Assembly (NCBI GenBank): GCA_016213625.1
Contig: JACQZZ010000010.1
Coordinates: 1 to 64,000, forward strand
Reading direction: 5' to 3'
Length of the DNA: 64,000 nucleotides
From: Actinomycetota bacterium
GTDB lineage: Bacteria > Actinomycetota > Acidimicrobiia > Acidimicrobiales > Ilumatobacteraceae
Shown: one piece after another, positions 6,993-14,656 of the stretch
How positions within the stretch are numbered: the first letter of the stretch is position 1
How the letters are laid out: the number at the start of each line of letters is the position of its first letter
The notes under the pieces: generated by a model
What the model saw: the letters and a program-made list of their open reading frames with translations, nothing else
Told to the model about the DNA's origin: nothing
Database searches by the model: none
Position numbers and translations under genes: made by a program

Positions 6993-8684
6993 CTACTTCG
7001 TGCGCTTCTGCACGTTGGCCCATTCGTCCTTGAGGCCGACGGTGCGGTGGAACACGAGTCCGCCTGCGGGGTCGTGGGCGAAATATCCGAGCCGTTCGAA
7101 CTGCACGACCTCGCCGGGCTTCGTGTCGGCGAGTGCCGGCTCGACTTTCGCCGCCAGCACTTCCTTGGAGTTGCGGTTGAGGTCGTCGAAGGGCTCGCCC
7201 GTGGCCTCGCCCGGTACCTCAGCGGTGAACAGACGCTCGTACAGCCGCACTTCGGCATCGACGGCCTCGTGCGCCGACACCCAGTGGATGGTGGCCTTCA
7301 CCTTGCGACCATCGGGCGCCTGGCCCCCGGTGGTGGCCGGGTCGTATGTGCAGAGCACCTCGGTGACGTTGCCGTCGGCGTCGGTGGTGAACCCCGTGCA
7401 CTGCACGAAGTAGGCGCCACGAAGGCGCACCTCGGCGCCGGGCGTGAGGCGGTAGTACTTCGGCGTCGCTTCCGCCTTGAAGTCGTCGTGCTCGATGTAC
7501 AACTCGCCGCTGAACGCCACCTGGCGCGTGCCGTCGGCCTCGTTCTCCGGGTTGTTCTGCAGCGTCATGTGCTCCACGTGGCCATCGGGCCAGTTGGTGA
7601 TGACGAGCTTGATGGGACGCAACACCGCCATGCGGCGCTGTGCCGTGCGGTTGAGTTCGTTGCGGATGAACGACTCGAGCAACTCGATCGCGTGGCGACT
7701 GTTGGTCTTGGCCACTCCGATGAAGCTGCAGAAGTCGGTGATGGCGCTGGCGGGGTAGCCGCGCCGCCGCAACGCCTTCAGCGTGGGCAGGCGCGGGTCG
7801 TCCCACCCGTCGACCACGCCGTCCTCGATGAGCTGGCGCAGCTTGCGCTTCGAGGTGACGGTGTGCGTGAGCTCGAGACGAGCGAACTCGGTCTGGCGTG
7901 GCTGATCGCCGGGCAACGGCAGGTGTTCGAGGTACCAGTCGTAGAGCGCGCGGTGGCTGTCGAACTCGAGCGAGCACAGCGAGTGGGTGACGCCCTCGAT
8001 GGCGTCGCTCTGGCCGTGTGCCCAGTCGTAGGTGGGGTAGATGCACCACTGGTCGCCGGTGCGGTGGTGGTGCTCGTGGCGAATGCGATACATCACCGGG
8101 TCGCGCAACTGCATGTTCTCGTGCTGCATGTCGGCCTTGGCTCGCAGGACGTGGCTGCCGTCGGGCAGCCCTCCGGCGCGCATGGCGCGGAACAGTTCGA
8201 GGTTCTCCTCCACGCTGCGGTTCCGGTACGGGCTCTCGATGCCGGGCCGGCCGTACCCGCCGCGCTGCTCGCGGATGGTCTCTGCGTCCTGATCATCGAC
8301 ATAGGCGAACCCGTTGACGATGAGGTGCTCGGCCCACAGGTACAGCTGTTCGAAGTAGTCGCTGGCGTAGACGATGGGCCCGGACGGTTCGAACCCGAGC
8401 CAGCGGATGTCGTCGACGATGGCGTCGACGTACTCGGTGTCCTCGGTGACGGGGTTGGTGTCGTCGAAGCGCAGCTTGCACATGCCACCGAACTCGTCGG
8501 CGATGCCGAAGTCGACGCAGATGGCCTTCGCATGGCCGATGTGGAGGTAGCCGTTCGGCTCAGGTGGGAACCGCGTCTGCACCCGCCCGCCGAAGGTGCC
8601 GGCCTCGTTGTCGGCCTTCACCAGGTCGCGGATGAAGTTGGCGGCGCTGGGTGTGCTGTTCGTGCTGTCGGCGGTGTCGCTCAT
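6993..8684 (-). CDS. glnS: Glutaminyl-tRNA synthetase
   Basis: A 563-residue class I aminoacyl-tRNA synthetase. The HIGH motif is at residues 48-51 in the context RFPPEPNGYLHIGHAK, which is typical of GlnRS, and the second signature appears as VTSKRK at 276-281. Further GlnRS features include DDTNP and the C-terminal anticodon-binding beta-barrel. The enzyme charges tRNA-Gln directly. Most actinobacteria lack it and instead use GluRS plus GatCAB amidotransferase, so its presence is unusual for this lineage. The ATG at 8684 follows AAAG-type purines and sits divergent from a small gene at 8739. Confidence 0.95.
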   Translation of the reverse strand: MSDTADSTNSTPSAANFIRDLVKADNEAGTFGGRVQTRFPPEPNGYLHIGHAKAICVDFGIADEFGGMCKLRFDDTNPVTEDTEYVDAIVDDIRWLGFEPSGPIVYASDYFEQLYLWAEHLIVNGFAYVDDQDAETIREQRGGYGRPGIESPYRNRSVEENLELFRAMRAGGLPDGSHVLRAKADMQHENMQLRDPVMYRIRHEHHHRTGDQWCIYPTYDWAHGQSDAIEGVTHSLCSLEFDSHRALYDWYLEHLPLPGDQPRQTEFARLELTHTVTSKRKLRQLIEDGVVDGWDDPRLPTLKALRRRGYPASAITDFCSFIGVAKTNSRHAIELLESFIRNELNRTAQRRMAVLRPIKLVITNWPDGHVEHMTLQNNPENEADGTRQVAFSGELYIEHDDFKAEATPKYYRLTPGAEVRLRGAYFVQCTGFTTDADGNVTEVLCTYDPATTGGQAPDGRKVKATIHWVSAHEAVDAEVRLYERLFTAEVPGEATGEPFDDLNRNSKEVLAAKVEPALADTKPGEVVQFERLGYFAHDPAGGLVFHRTVGLKDEWANVQKRTK

Positions 8685-8725
8685 GAGGGTCTTTCCGAGT
8701 GCAATCGACCGATGACGGTACCGCC

Positions 8726-8731
8726 TACCAT
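8726..8731 (+). promoter_or_regulatory. Leaderless-type -10 (TACCAT) for small ORF at 8739
   Basis: TACCAT ends 7 nt before the GTG at 8739, the same layout seen before many other genes in this window. It is the main reason to think the short frame at 8739 is transcribed. On the opposite strand TACCGT (8721 to 8716 region, within GGTACC) could serve glnS. Confidence 0.5.
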
Positions 8732-8738
8732 CGCCGAC

Positions 8739-8864
8739 GTGCCATCTCGTTCTCGCCAGTTTCGCAACCGCGTGCTCGCGAGCCGAGCACACGCGTCCGT
8801 CACGGACGACATCGACTCGACCGCCTGGATGGTGATCGACTCGATCCTGTCCGGCTACGTGTAG
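8739..8864 (+). CDS. Short leaderless ORF, possibly truncated by an in-frame stop
   Basis: The frame from GTG 8739 encodes 41 residues rich in Arg/Ser at the start and ends WMVIDSILSGYV. After the TAG at 8862-8864 the same frame continues with strongly GC-biased third positions and a plausible peptide (LVDFDTLVDLAARLDIG and onward) to about 8950, where the convergent acyl-CoA dehydrogenase ends. An upstream ATG at 8712 would add 9 residues but lies before the -10 element. The pattern fits either a genuine small protein or a gene broken by a nonsense mutation. I do not recognise a family. Confidence 0.4.
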   Translation: MPSRSRQFRNRVLASRAHASVTDDIDSTAWMVIDSILSGYV

Positions 8865-8949
8865 CTCGTCGACTTCGACACGCTCGTCGATCTCGCCGCG
8901 CGGCTCGACATCGGATCGTGTGGCACCACCATCGAGCGAGTCGCCGCCG

Positions 8950-10146
8950 TCAGCTGCGGGGGACTTTGCTCCAGGGGAGGTCCTTGTCGACGCGGGGTTC
9001 GCCGGGCAGGCCCAGCATCTGCTCGCCGAGGATGTTCTTCATGATCTCGGTGGTGCCGCCCTCGATGCTGTTGGCGCGAGCACGCAGGAAGCTGTGACGG
9101 ATGCCGTGGTCCATGCCGTCGACCGACAGCGCCTCGGGACGACGGAACGTGAAGTCGTAGTCGATGAGGCCGTTGGCGCCGAGCAGGTCGATGCAGAACT
9201 CGGTGCACACCTTGTTGAAGTTGCTCAGCGCGAGCTTGGCGATGGAACCCTCGGGACCGGGGTTGCCGGCCTTGGCGTTCTGTCCGGCGCGCACGTTGGT
9301 GAGCCGGAACGCCTCGGACTGCGTGTACAGCTGCATCAGCCGCTCGCGACGAGCACCGGTCTTCTCGTCGGCGGGAAGGGTCTCCCAGATGCGGATCGCC
9401 TCGGCGATGGGACCCGTGCGGCGGCCGCCACCACTGCCACCGCCGATGGCGGTGCGCTCGTTCATCAGCGTGGTGAGCGCGGCGCGCCAGCCCTCACCGA
9501 TGGCGCCGATGCGGCAGTCGTCGGGCACGCGGGCGTCGGTCATGTAGACCTCGTTGAACTCGGCCTCGCCGGTGATCTGGCGCAGCGGTCGCACCTCCAC
9601 GCCGGGCAGGCGCATGTCGAGCGCGAAGTAGGTCATGCCCTTGTGCTTGGGAGCCTCGGGGTCGGTGCGTGCCACGAGCATGCCCCAGTCGCCGAGGTGG
9701 GCCAGCGTGTTCCACACCTTCTGCCCGTTGACGATCCATTCCTCGCCGTCCTTCACCGCACGCGTCCCGAGGCCGGCGAAGTCGCTGCCCGCACCCGGTT
9801 CGCTGAACAGCTGGCACCAACGCTCCTCGCCGGTGAACATCGGACGAAGGAAACGGCGCTTCTGCTCGTCGTCGCCGTGGGTGACGATGGTGGGCCCGGC
9901 GAGCGCCATGAAGAACGTGCTCGGGTCGCCCGCCACAGCGCCGGCCTTGCGGCAACGCTCCTCCACGAGGCGGTTGAGCTCGGGACGTGCGTCGAGCCCT
10001 CCGAAGCCGGTGGGAAAATGCACCCAGGCCAGGCCGGCGTCGTAACGGTGACCGCGGAACTCCCGGTCGCTGCAGCTGGTGGGCGGGTGTTCGGTCAGCA
10101 GCTGGTCGAGTGCGGCGGTGACGCGGTCGAGATCGGTGTCGCTCAT
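8950..10146 (-). CDS. Acyl-CoA dehydrogenase
   Basis: A 398-residue FAD-dependent acyl-CoA dehydrogenase of the FadE type. The FAD/substrate motif QLFSEPGAGSDFAGL lies near residue 113, the middle beta domain contains VNGQKVWNTLAH, and the C-terminal signature SIEGGTTEIMKNILGE is near residue 365. The long glycine-rich GGGSGGGRRTG loop in the C-domain is seen in some actinobacterial members. It catalyses alpha,beta-dehydrogenation of an acyl-CoA thioester; chain length or a steroid substrate cannot be deduced. GAGACT ends 7 nt before the ATG, so the message is probably leaderless. No partner dehydrogenase is adjacent. Confidence 0.92.
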   Translation of the reverse strand: MSDTDLDRVTAALDQLLTEHPPTSCSDREFRGHRYDAGLAWVHFPTGFGGLDARPELNRLVEERCRKAGAVAGDPSTFFMALAGPTIVTHGDDEQKRRFLRPMFTGEERWCQLFSEPGAGSDFAGLGTRAVKDGEEWIVNGQKVWNTLAHLGDWGMLVARTDPEAPKHKGMTYFALDMRLPGVEVRPLRQITGEAEFNEVYMTDARVPDDCRIGAIGEGWRAALTTLMNERTAIGGGSGGGRRTGPIAEAIRIWETLPADEKTGARRERLMQLYTQSEAFRLTNVRAGQNAKAGNPGPEGSIAKLALSNFNKVCTEFCIDLLGANGLIDYDFTFRRPEALSVDGMDHGIRHSFLRARANSIEGGTTEIMKNILGEQMLGLPGEPRVDKDLPWSKVPRS

Positions 10147-10210
10147 GGTGTGCAGTCTCGCTGGCGGGCATCACCGCGGGCAATGTGGAGTGCCGCGTAG
10201 CGTGGCATGC

Positions 10211-11305
10211 ATGTCCGGCATCGGCGAACTGACCACCGACGAACGGGCCGCGATGCGGGCCTTTCTGCAACGGTGCGACGTTCGATTGTCCACGATGCAC
10301 CGCGTGGCGACCGCGCTGCTCTCCGGTGCCGGCATCCTGGTGCTTCTCCCCGCCGTCGAGCGCGATGCCGTGCTCGAGGTGCTCCGCTCGCTGATGGTGG
10401 GTTCCATCACCTGGTCGCGAGGCCTGCTGGTGGTGGCGGTGGTGCTCTCGCTCGGTCTGGCGCTCGCGGTGCTGTGGCTGGTGCTGATCGAACTCACCCG
10501 CTTCTACTTCCACGCCAATCACGTCGTGCACGGAGCAGGTGAAGTGTTCACCCCACGGTTCACCCTCACGGGATTGCGCCTGCCGACCGACGAACTCACA
10601 CCCGAGGTGAACCGTGGGTACGACGACATGCACGTCGCCGATCGCACGGTGCGGCTGCTGGTGCCGAGCAACACCCGGTCTCGCGCGCGCATCGATCGGC
10701 AGCTCGCGGCGTATCCGGGCCTCGTCGAGCCCACCGGCCACCCAGACCGCGATCGCGCCGAGAGCATGTTCTCGCTGGCCGCATCCGAGCGACGTACCCT
10801 CGTGGAGGAGTGCGCCAAGGTGGAATACGGCATGGTGCGTCACATGCTGCGCCTGCAGGTCATCGTGCTCCGGTACGTGAAGGCACTGCTGGTCATCGTG
10901 CTCACCGCCATCGCGGCGTTCGCCAGCGCCGCGGCCGTCAATGGTCAGGCGACAATCTCGGCCGCCGACCAACGCTGGATCGCTGCCACCTTCCTCATCT
11001 GGGCGCCGGCGGTGCTCATCGTGGTGTCGTCGCCCGTGCGCTGGCTGGAGAGCCTGCTGCGCTCCGAGGGTGCTGCGCACTCCGGCATCCGCGACCCCGA
11101 GCTGACGCAGTTGGAGGACGTGACGGCGAAGGTGTCGTTCGTGGTCTGGGTGGTGAGCGCCGCATCGATGGTGACGCTGCTGGTCCGTCATCCGATCTCC
11201 TCGCAGGGTCGGTTCGGCGCGTTCGGCGCGATCGCGCTGTCGGTGGTGCTCGCAGCGATCGACTTCGCGCAACGGTGGAAGCGTCGCGGAGGGTTCCACC
11301 CGTGA
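10211..11305 (+). CDS. Large integral membrane protein, unknown function
   Basis: A 364-residue protein with two predicted membrane segments near residues 30-50 and 75-100, a soluble domain of about 120 residues, then four more segments after residue 215. The start is ATG 10211, with TAGCGT ending 7 nt upstream. The soluble part contains a PGLVEPTGHPDRDRAESM stretch and no catalytic motif I know. The next gene overlaps its stop by GTGA, so the two are coupled. Function is not known. Confidence 0.75.
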   Translation: MSGIGELTTDERAAMRAFLQRCDVRLSTMHRVATALLSGAGILVLLPAVERDAVLEVLRSLMVGSITWSRGLLVVAVVLSLGLALAVLWLVLIELTRFYFHANHVVHGAGEVFTPRFTLTGLRLPTDELTPEVNRGYDDMHVADRTVRLLVPSNTRSRARIDRQLAAYPGLVEPTGHPDRDRAESMFSLAASERRTLVEECAKVEYGMVRHMLRLQVIVLRYVKALLVIVLTAIAAFASAAAVNGQATISAADQRWIAATFLIWAPAVLIVVSSPVRWLESLLRSEGAAHSGIRDPELTQLEDVTAKVSFVVWVVSAASMVTLLVRHPISSQGRFGAFGAIALSVVLAAIDFAQRWKRRGGFHP

Positions 11306-11559
11306 GGCGATCCATCGACGACCATCCGTTCTCCGAGGACGATCTGCCCGAGGGAGCCGACGACGCGATGCGGTTGTCATGGGCCGTGGCCATCAGCGAC
11401 GACTACGACGACGCAGAGCCGCGGGTGGTGCTCACGGTGGAGGAACTCGGCTCCCCGGGTGCCGGTCTGGTGGCCCACCTCACCCCAGAGATGACCCGCC
11501 GCTTGCGGGTCGCGTTGCGCGACGCCCTGCGCGAGATCGGCGAGGATCCCGGCTCCTGA
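11302..11559 (+). CDS. Small acidic hypothetical protein
   Basis: An 85-residue acidic protein beginning at GTG 11302, which overlaps the stop of the preceding membrane protein gene (GTGA). The N-terminal half is rich in Asp and Glu (FSEDDLPEGADDAMRL). The C-terminal half carries LTPEMTRRLRVALRDALREIG, likely an amphipathic helix. No membrane segment or signal is present. Coupling suggests it works with the membrane protein, perhaps as a cytoplasmic partner; this is inference. Confidence 0.6.
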   Translation: MRRSIDDHPFSEDDLPEGADDAMRLSWAVAISDDYDDAEPRVVLTVEELGSPGAGLVAHLTPEMTRRLRVALRDALREIGEDPGS

Positions 11560-11562
11560 GCG

Positions 11563-11605
11563 TTGCCTCGGTGGTCAATTGGCCGTATTGTTGATAGGAC
11601 TAGTC
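11563..11605 (+). promoter_or_regulatory. Promoter and palindromic operator before sulfite/nitrite reductase
   Basis: TTGCCT (11563-11568), 17 nt, then TATTGT (11586-11591) form a sigma-70-like promoter. The perfect 8-bp palindrome GACTAGTC (11598-11605) sits at the expected transcription start within TAGGACTAGTCGGAAT, an imperfect longer dyad. This resembles the style of sites used by Rrf2-family sulfur and iron-sulfur regulators, but the regulator identity is inference. Confidence 0.5.
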
Positions 11606-11628
11606 GGAATTCTGTGAGGAGCACGCCC

Positions 11629-13419
11629 GTGGGTGTCACCCCGATCATCCCAGCACCGCGCGACCTCGACGCCGAGCAACTGCGCGACATCGAACGCTTC
11701 GAGCGTGCGATCGCCCAGTACCTCGCCGGTGAGATCGGTGAAGACGTCTTCCGTGTCATGCGTCTGAACAACGGCATCTACGGCCAGCGCCAGGGCGGCA
11801 CCAATCAGATGGTGCGCATCAAGCTGCCGGCGGGCACCATCACGCCCGAGCAGCTCGACGTGATGGCCCAGATCTCGGAGGAGTTCTCGCGGGGGTGGGG
11901 GCACATCACCACCCGCCAGAACGTGCAGGTGCACTACGTGGAGCTCACCCGAGTGCCCGAGGTCATGCGGCGCATCGGCGCCGTCGGGCTCACGAGCCGT
12001 GAGGCCTGCGGCGACACGGTGCGCAACGTGATGGCGTGCCACCTCGCGGGGGCCTGCCCGCACGAGGTGCTCGATGTCACGCCGTGGGCCGAAGCCGCGT
12101 TCGAACACTTCGTGCGCCACCCGCTCGGGCAGCGCCTGCCGCGAAAGTTCAAGATCAACTTCAGCGGCTGCAACACCGATTGTGGCCAGGCCATGTTCAA
12201 CGACGCGGGCGTCATCGCCGTCACCCGCACGCTGCCCGACGGCACCGAGGAACAGGGCTTCCGCGTGTACCTCGCTGGTGGCCTCGGTGCCACGCCGCAT
12301 CCCGCGTTGGCGCTGGAGGACTTCACCACGAAGGAAGATCTGCTGCCCACCATCGAGGCCGTGCTGCGGGTGTTCGACCAGACCGGCAATCGCGACAACA
12401 AGCTGCGCGCCCGGCTGAAGTGGGTGGTCGATCAGCTCGGCATCGACGAGCTCCGTCGGCGCGTGCTGAAGGTGCGACTCACCCTGCCGGCGTCGAGCAG
12501 CTGGCCCGGTGGCATCCCCGAGATCGTGCAGAAGTTGGGCGACGCTCCCGCTGGTCGGAGCAGCACCGTCGAGGCCACCGCGGTGGGTCAGGGCGTCGCC
12601 GTGGCCATCACGCCTCGCGACCCGTACGGCCGCTGGGTGGCCACGTCGGTCATCCGCGGCGCAGCGAACGGTTCGGTCTCCGCCGTTGCCTACGCCGCGC
12701 TCGGCGACGTCACCGCGGCGCAGTTCCGGGCGCTCGCCTCCATCCAGCGCGAACTCGGTGCCGACGTGCGCCTGTCGAACCGTCAGAACGTGGTGTTCCG
12801 CGGCCTCACCGAGGCGCAGTTGCCCGTGCTGTTCGAACGGCTCGAGGTCATCGGAATGGCGCGACCGGGGGCCGAGCTGTCGCGCGACGTCGTCGCTTGC
12901 CCCGGCGCCGACACGTGCAACATCGCCGTCACCCAGTCGCGTGGGCTGGCCAGCGCCATCGGGCAAGAGCTGGAGAACGAGGGCCTCGCCGAGGTGGGTG
13001 GTGTGCGCATCAACATCTCCGGTTGCACCAACTCGTGCGGTCAGCACCACATCGCCGACATCGGCTTCTTCGGTGCCGAACGCCGCGCCCACGGCAAGTC
13101 GGCACCCGGCTATCAGATGTTGCTCGGCGGCTACATCGGCCAGGAGCAGGCGCACTTCGGCGACAAGGCGCTCCGGCTGCCGGCGAAGGCGGCACCGCAG
13201 GCGGCCGCCCGGGTCATTCGCCGGTTCCACGACGAGCGCACCGCAGGCGAGGCCTTCCGTTCGTGGATGGATCGTGTGGGTGGCGCCGACGCCATTGCCG
13301 ACGGCTTGAAAGACCTCAGCGTCTTCCCGACGCCCGAATTCGCACCCGAGTACTACGTCGACTACGGCGAGACCTCACCGTTCGTCGCCGAAGTCGGCGA
13401 CTCGGAGTGTGCGGTCTGA
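11629..13419 (+). CDS. Ferredoxin-dependent sulfite/nitrite reductase
   Basis: A 596-residue siroheme and [4Fe-4S] enzyme with the duplicated NiR/SiR half-domains. The N-terminal half has NGIYGQRQGGTNQMVRIK and FSRGWGHITTRQNVQVHY. The C-terminal half holds the cluster ligands in CPGADTC and SGCTNSCGQHH. It reduces sulfite to sulfide or nitrite to ammonia with ferredoxin electrons; residues alone do not settle which. The start is GTG 11629 with AGGAG at 11617-11621. The following DUF4202 gene overlaps its end. The palindrome at the promoter suggests regulation by sulfur or nitrogen supply. Confidence 0.92.
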   Translation: MGVTPIIPAPRDLDAEQLRDIERFERAIAQYLAGEIGEDVFRVMRLNNGIYGQRQGGTNQMVRIKLPAGTITPEQLDVMAQISEEFSRGWGHITTRQNVQVHYVELTRVPEVMRRIGAVGLTSREACGDTVRNVMACHLAGACPHEVLDVTPWAEAAFEHFVRHPLGQRLPRKFKINFSGCNTDCGQAMFNDAGVIAVTRTLPDGTEEQGFRVYLAGGLGATPHPALALEDFTTKEDLLPTIEAVLRVFDQTGNRDNKLRARLKWVVDQLGIDELRRRVLKVRLTLPASSSWPGGIPEIVQKLGDAPAGRSSTVEATAVGQGVAVAITPRDPYGRWVATSVIRGAANGSVSAVAYAALGDVTAAQFRALASIQRELGADVRLSNRQNVVFRGLTEAQLPVLFERLEVIGMARPGAELSRDVVACPGADTCNIAVTQSRGLASAIGQELENEGLAEVGGVRINISGCTNSCGQHHIADIGFFGAERRAHGKSAPGYQMLLGGYIGQEQAHFGDKALRLPAKAAPQAAARVIRRFHDERTAGEAFRSWMDRVGGADAIADGLKDLSVFPTPEFAPEYYVDYGETSPFVAEVGDSECAV

Positions 13420-14009
13420 ACCAGCGGTACGAAGCCGCCGCGGTCGCCATCGACCGCGCCAACGAGCTCGACCCGAACCTCGTGCGCGTGCGCGGACAGG
13501 AGCTGCCGCTCGCGTTGGCGCACGGCCAGTACGCGACCGAGTGGGTGACGGCGTTGCACCCCGATGCCGACCCGTTGCTCCTGCTCGCGGCTCGCGCTCA
13601 CCACCTTCGCCGGTGGGAGCTGCCGCGTTCGCAGTACCCCGAGGGCAAAGCCGGCTACCTGCGGTGGAAGCGCGACCAGCGCCAGCGCCATGCCACCGAC
13701 GTGGCCGCGTTGCTCACCCCACTGGGCTTCACCGATGACGAGGTCGCCCAGGTGCAGTCGTGGGTGCGTCGCGACCAGCTCGCCACCGACCCTGGCTCGC
13801 AGGCGATGGAGGATGCCGCCTGCCTGGTGTTCATCGAGACCCAGCTCGCCGACGTGGCCGCCAAGCTCGACCACGATCACCTCATCGACGTCATCCGCAA
13901 GACGGCGAAGAAGATGTCACCCGCGGCGCTCGCCGCCGTCGCCCGCATTCCGCTGGGCGAGGCCGAGCGTCAGCTGCTGGCCGCCGCCTTGGCGAGCCCC
14001 TCGGCGTAG
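13407..14009 (+). CDS. DUF4202 family protein
   Basis: A 200-residue protein that matches the DUF4202 pattern: an N-terminal AIDRANELDPN, then LLAARAHHLRRWELPRSQYPEGK with paired histidines, YLRWKRDQRQRHA, and EDAACLVFIETQLADVAAK. The spread His/Asp residues look like an HD-type metal site, but no biochemistry is known to me. The GTG at 13407 overlaps the end of the reductase gene by 13 bp, so it is coupled to it. This suggests a role in sulfite/nitrite assimilation. Its 3' end overlaps the convergent FrnE-like gene by 40 bp. Confidence 0.8.
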   Translation: MCGLNQRYEAAAVAIDRANELDPNLVRVRGQELPLALAHGQYATEWVTALHPDADPLLLLAARAHHLRRWELPRSQYPEGKAGYLRWKRDQRQRHATDVAALLTPLGFTDDEVAQVQSWVRRDQLATDPGSQAMEDAACLVFIETQLADVAAKLDHDHLIDVIRKTAKKMSPAALAAVARIPLGEAERQLLAAALASPSA

Positions 14010-14626
14010 AACTCGGGCGGGTAGGCGCCCGAGACGCCGTAGCGCGAGTGCAGCAGATAGAAGGGCAGCGCCCGCACGCCGTATTTCCGTGCGGCTGCGA
14101 TGTCGGCATCGACGGCCTCTGCGTAGGTGCGGGCGGCCAGCGCGGCGAGTACCTCGTCGCGATCCAGCCCCACCTCGGCGGCCAGGTCGGCCAGCTCGTC
14201 GTGGCGACCGAGGTGGCGCCCCTCGCAGAAGTAGGCCAGCTGCAGCCGCTCCATCAGTGCGCCCTGCAGTCCGTGCTGCTTCGCCATGTGCAACAGCTCG
14301 TGGGCCGTGCGGGTGTTGGTGTGCTGCAGGCGGGCGAAGTCGAAGGACATGCCTTCCTCCGCAGCGACCTCGGTGACGCGGGCGAGCATCGCCTCGGAGT
14401 CGGCCGCGGGGATGTGCTTGTGCCCCACCAGGAAGTCGGCCTCGCTGCCGTCGAAGTCGACGGGCGTGTCGGGCGACAGCTCGAACGAGTGGTATTCGAT
14501 CTCCACGGCCTGCTCGCCGCCCTGCTCGTGGAACAGCTCGATGGCCTTGGCGAACCGGACCCGTCCGATGGTGCACCACGGGCAGGCGATGTCGCTCCAC
14601 ACGTGAACTGTCAGCACGTCACTCAT
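13970..14626 (-). CDS. DsbA/FrnE-like thiol-disulfide oxidoreductase
   Basis: A 218-residue thioredoxin-fold protein with the active site CPWC at residues 15-18 in the context VWSDIACPWCTIG. It has the helical insertion and late cis-proline (VRALPFYLL) typical of the FrnE branch of DsbA proteins. There is no signal peptide, so it acts in the cytoplasm, probably as a disulfide reductase or isomerase. TATCGT lies 9 nt upstream of the ATG. It overlaps the 3' end of the DUF4202 gene on the other strand. Confidence 0.88.
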   Translation of the reverse strand: MSDVLTVHVWSDIACPWCTIGRVRFAKAIELFHEQGGEQAVEIEYHSFELSPDTPVDFDGSEADFLVGHKHIPAADSEAMLARVTEVAAEEGMSFDFARLQHTNTRTAHELLHMAKQHGLQGALMERLQLAYFCEGRHLGRHDELADLAAEVGLDRDEVLAALAARTYAEAVDADIAAARKYGVRALPFYLLHSRYGVSGAYPPEFYAEGLAKAAASS

Positions 14627-14656
14627 GAGTCGCCCACGATACGGGCTGCGGGGAGG

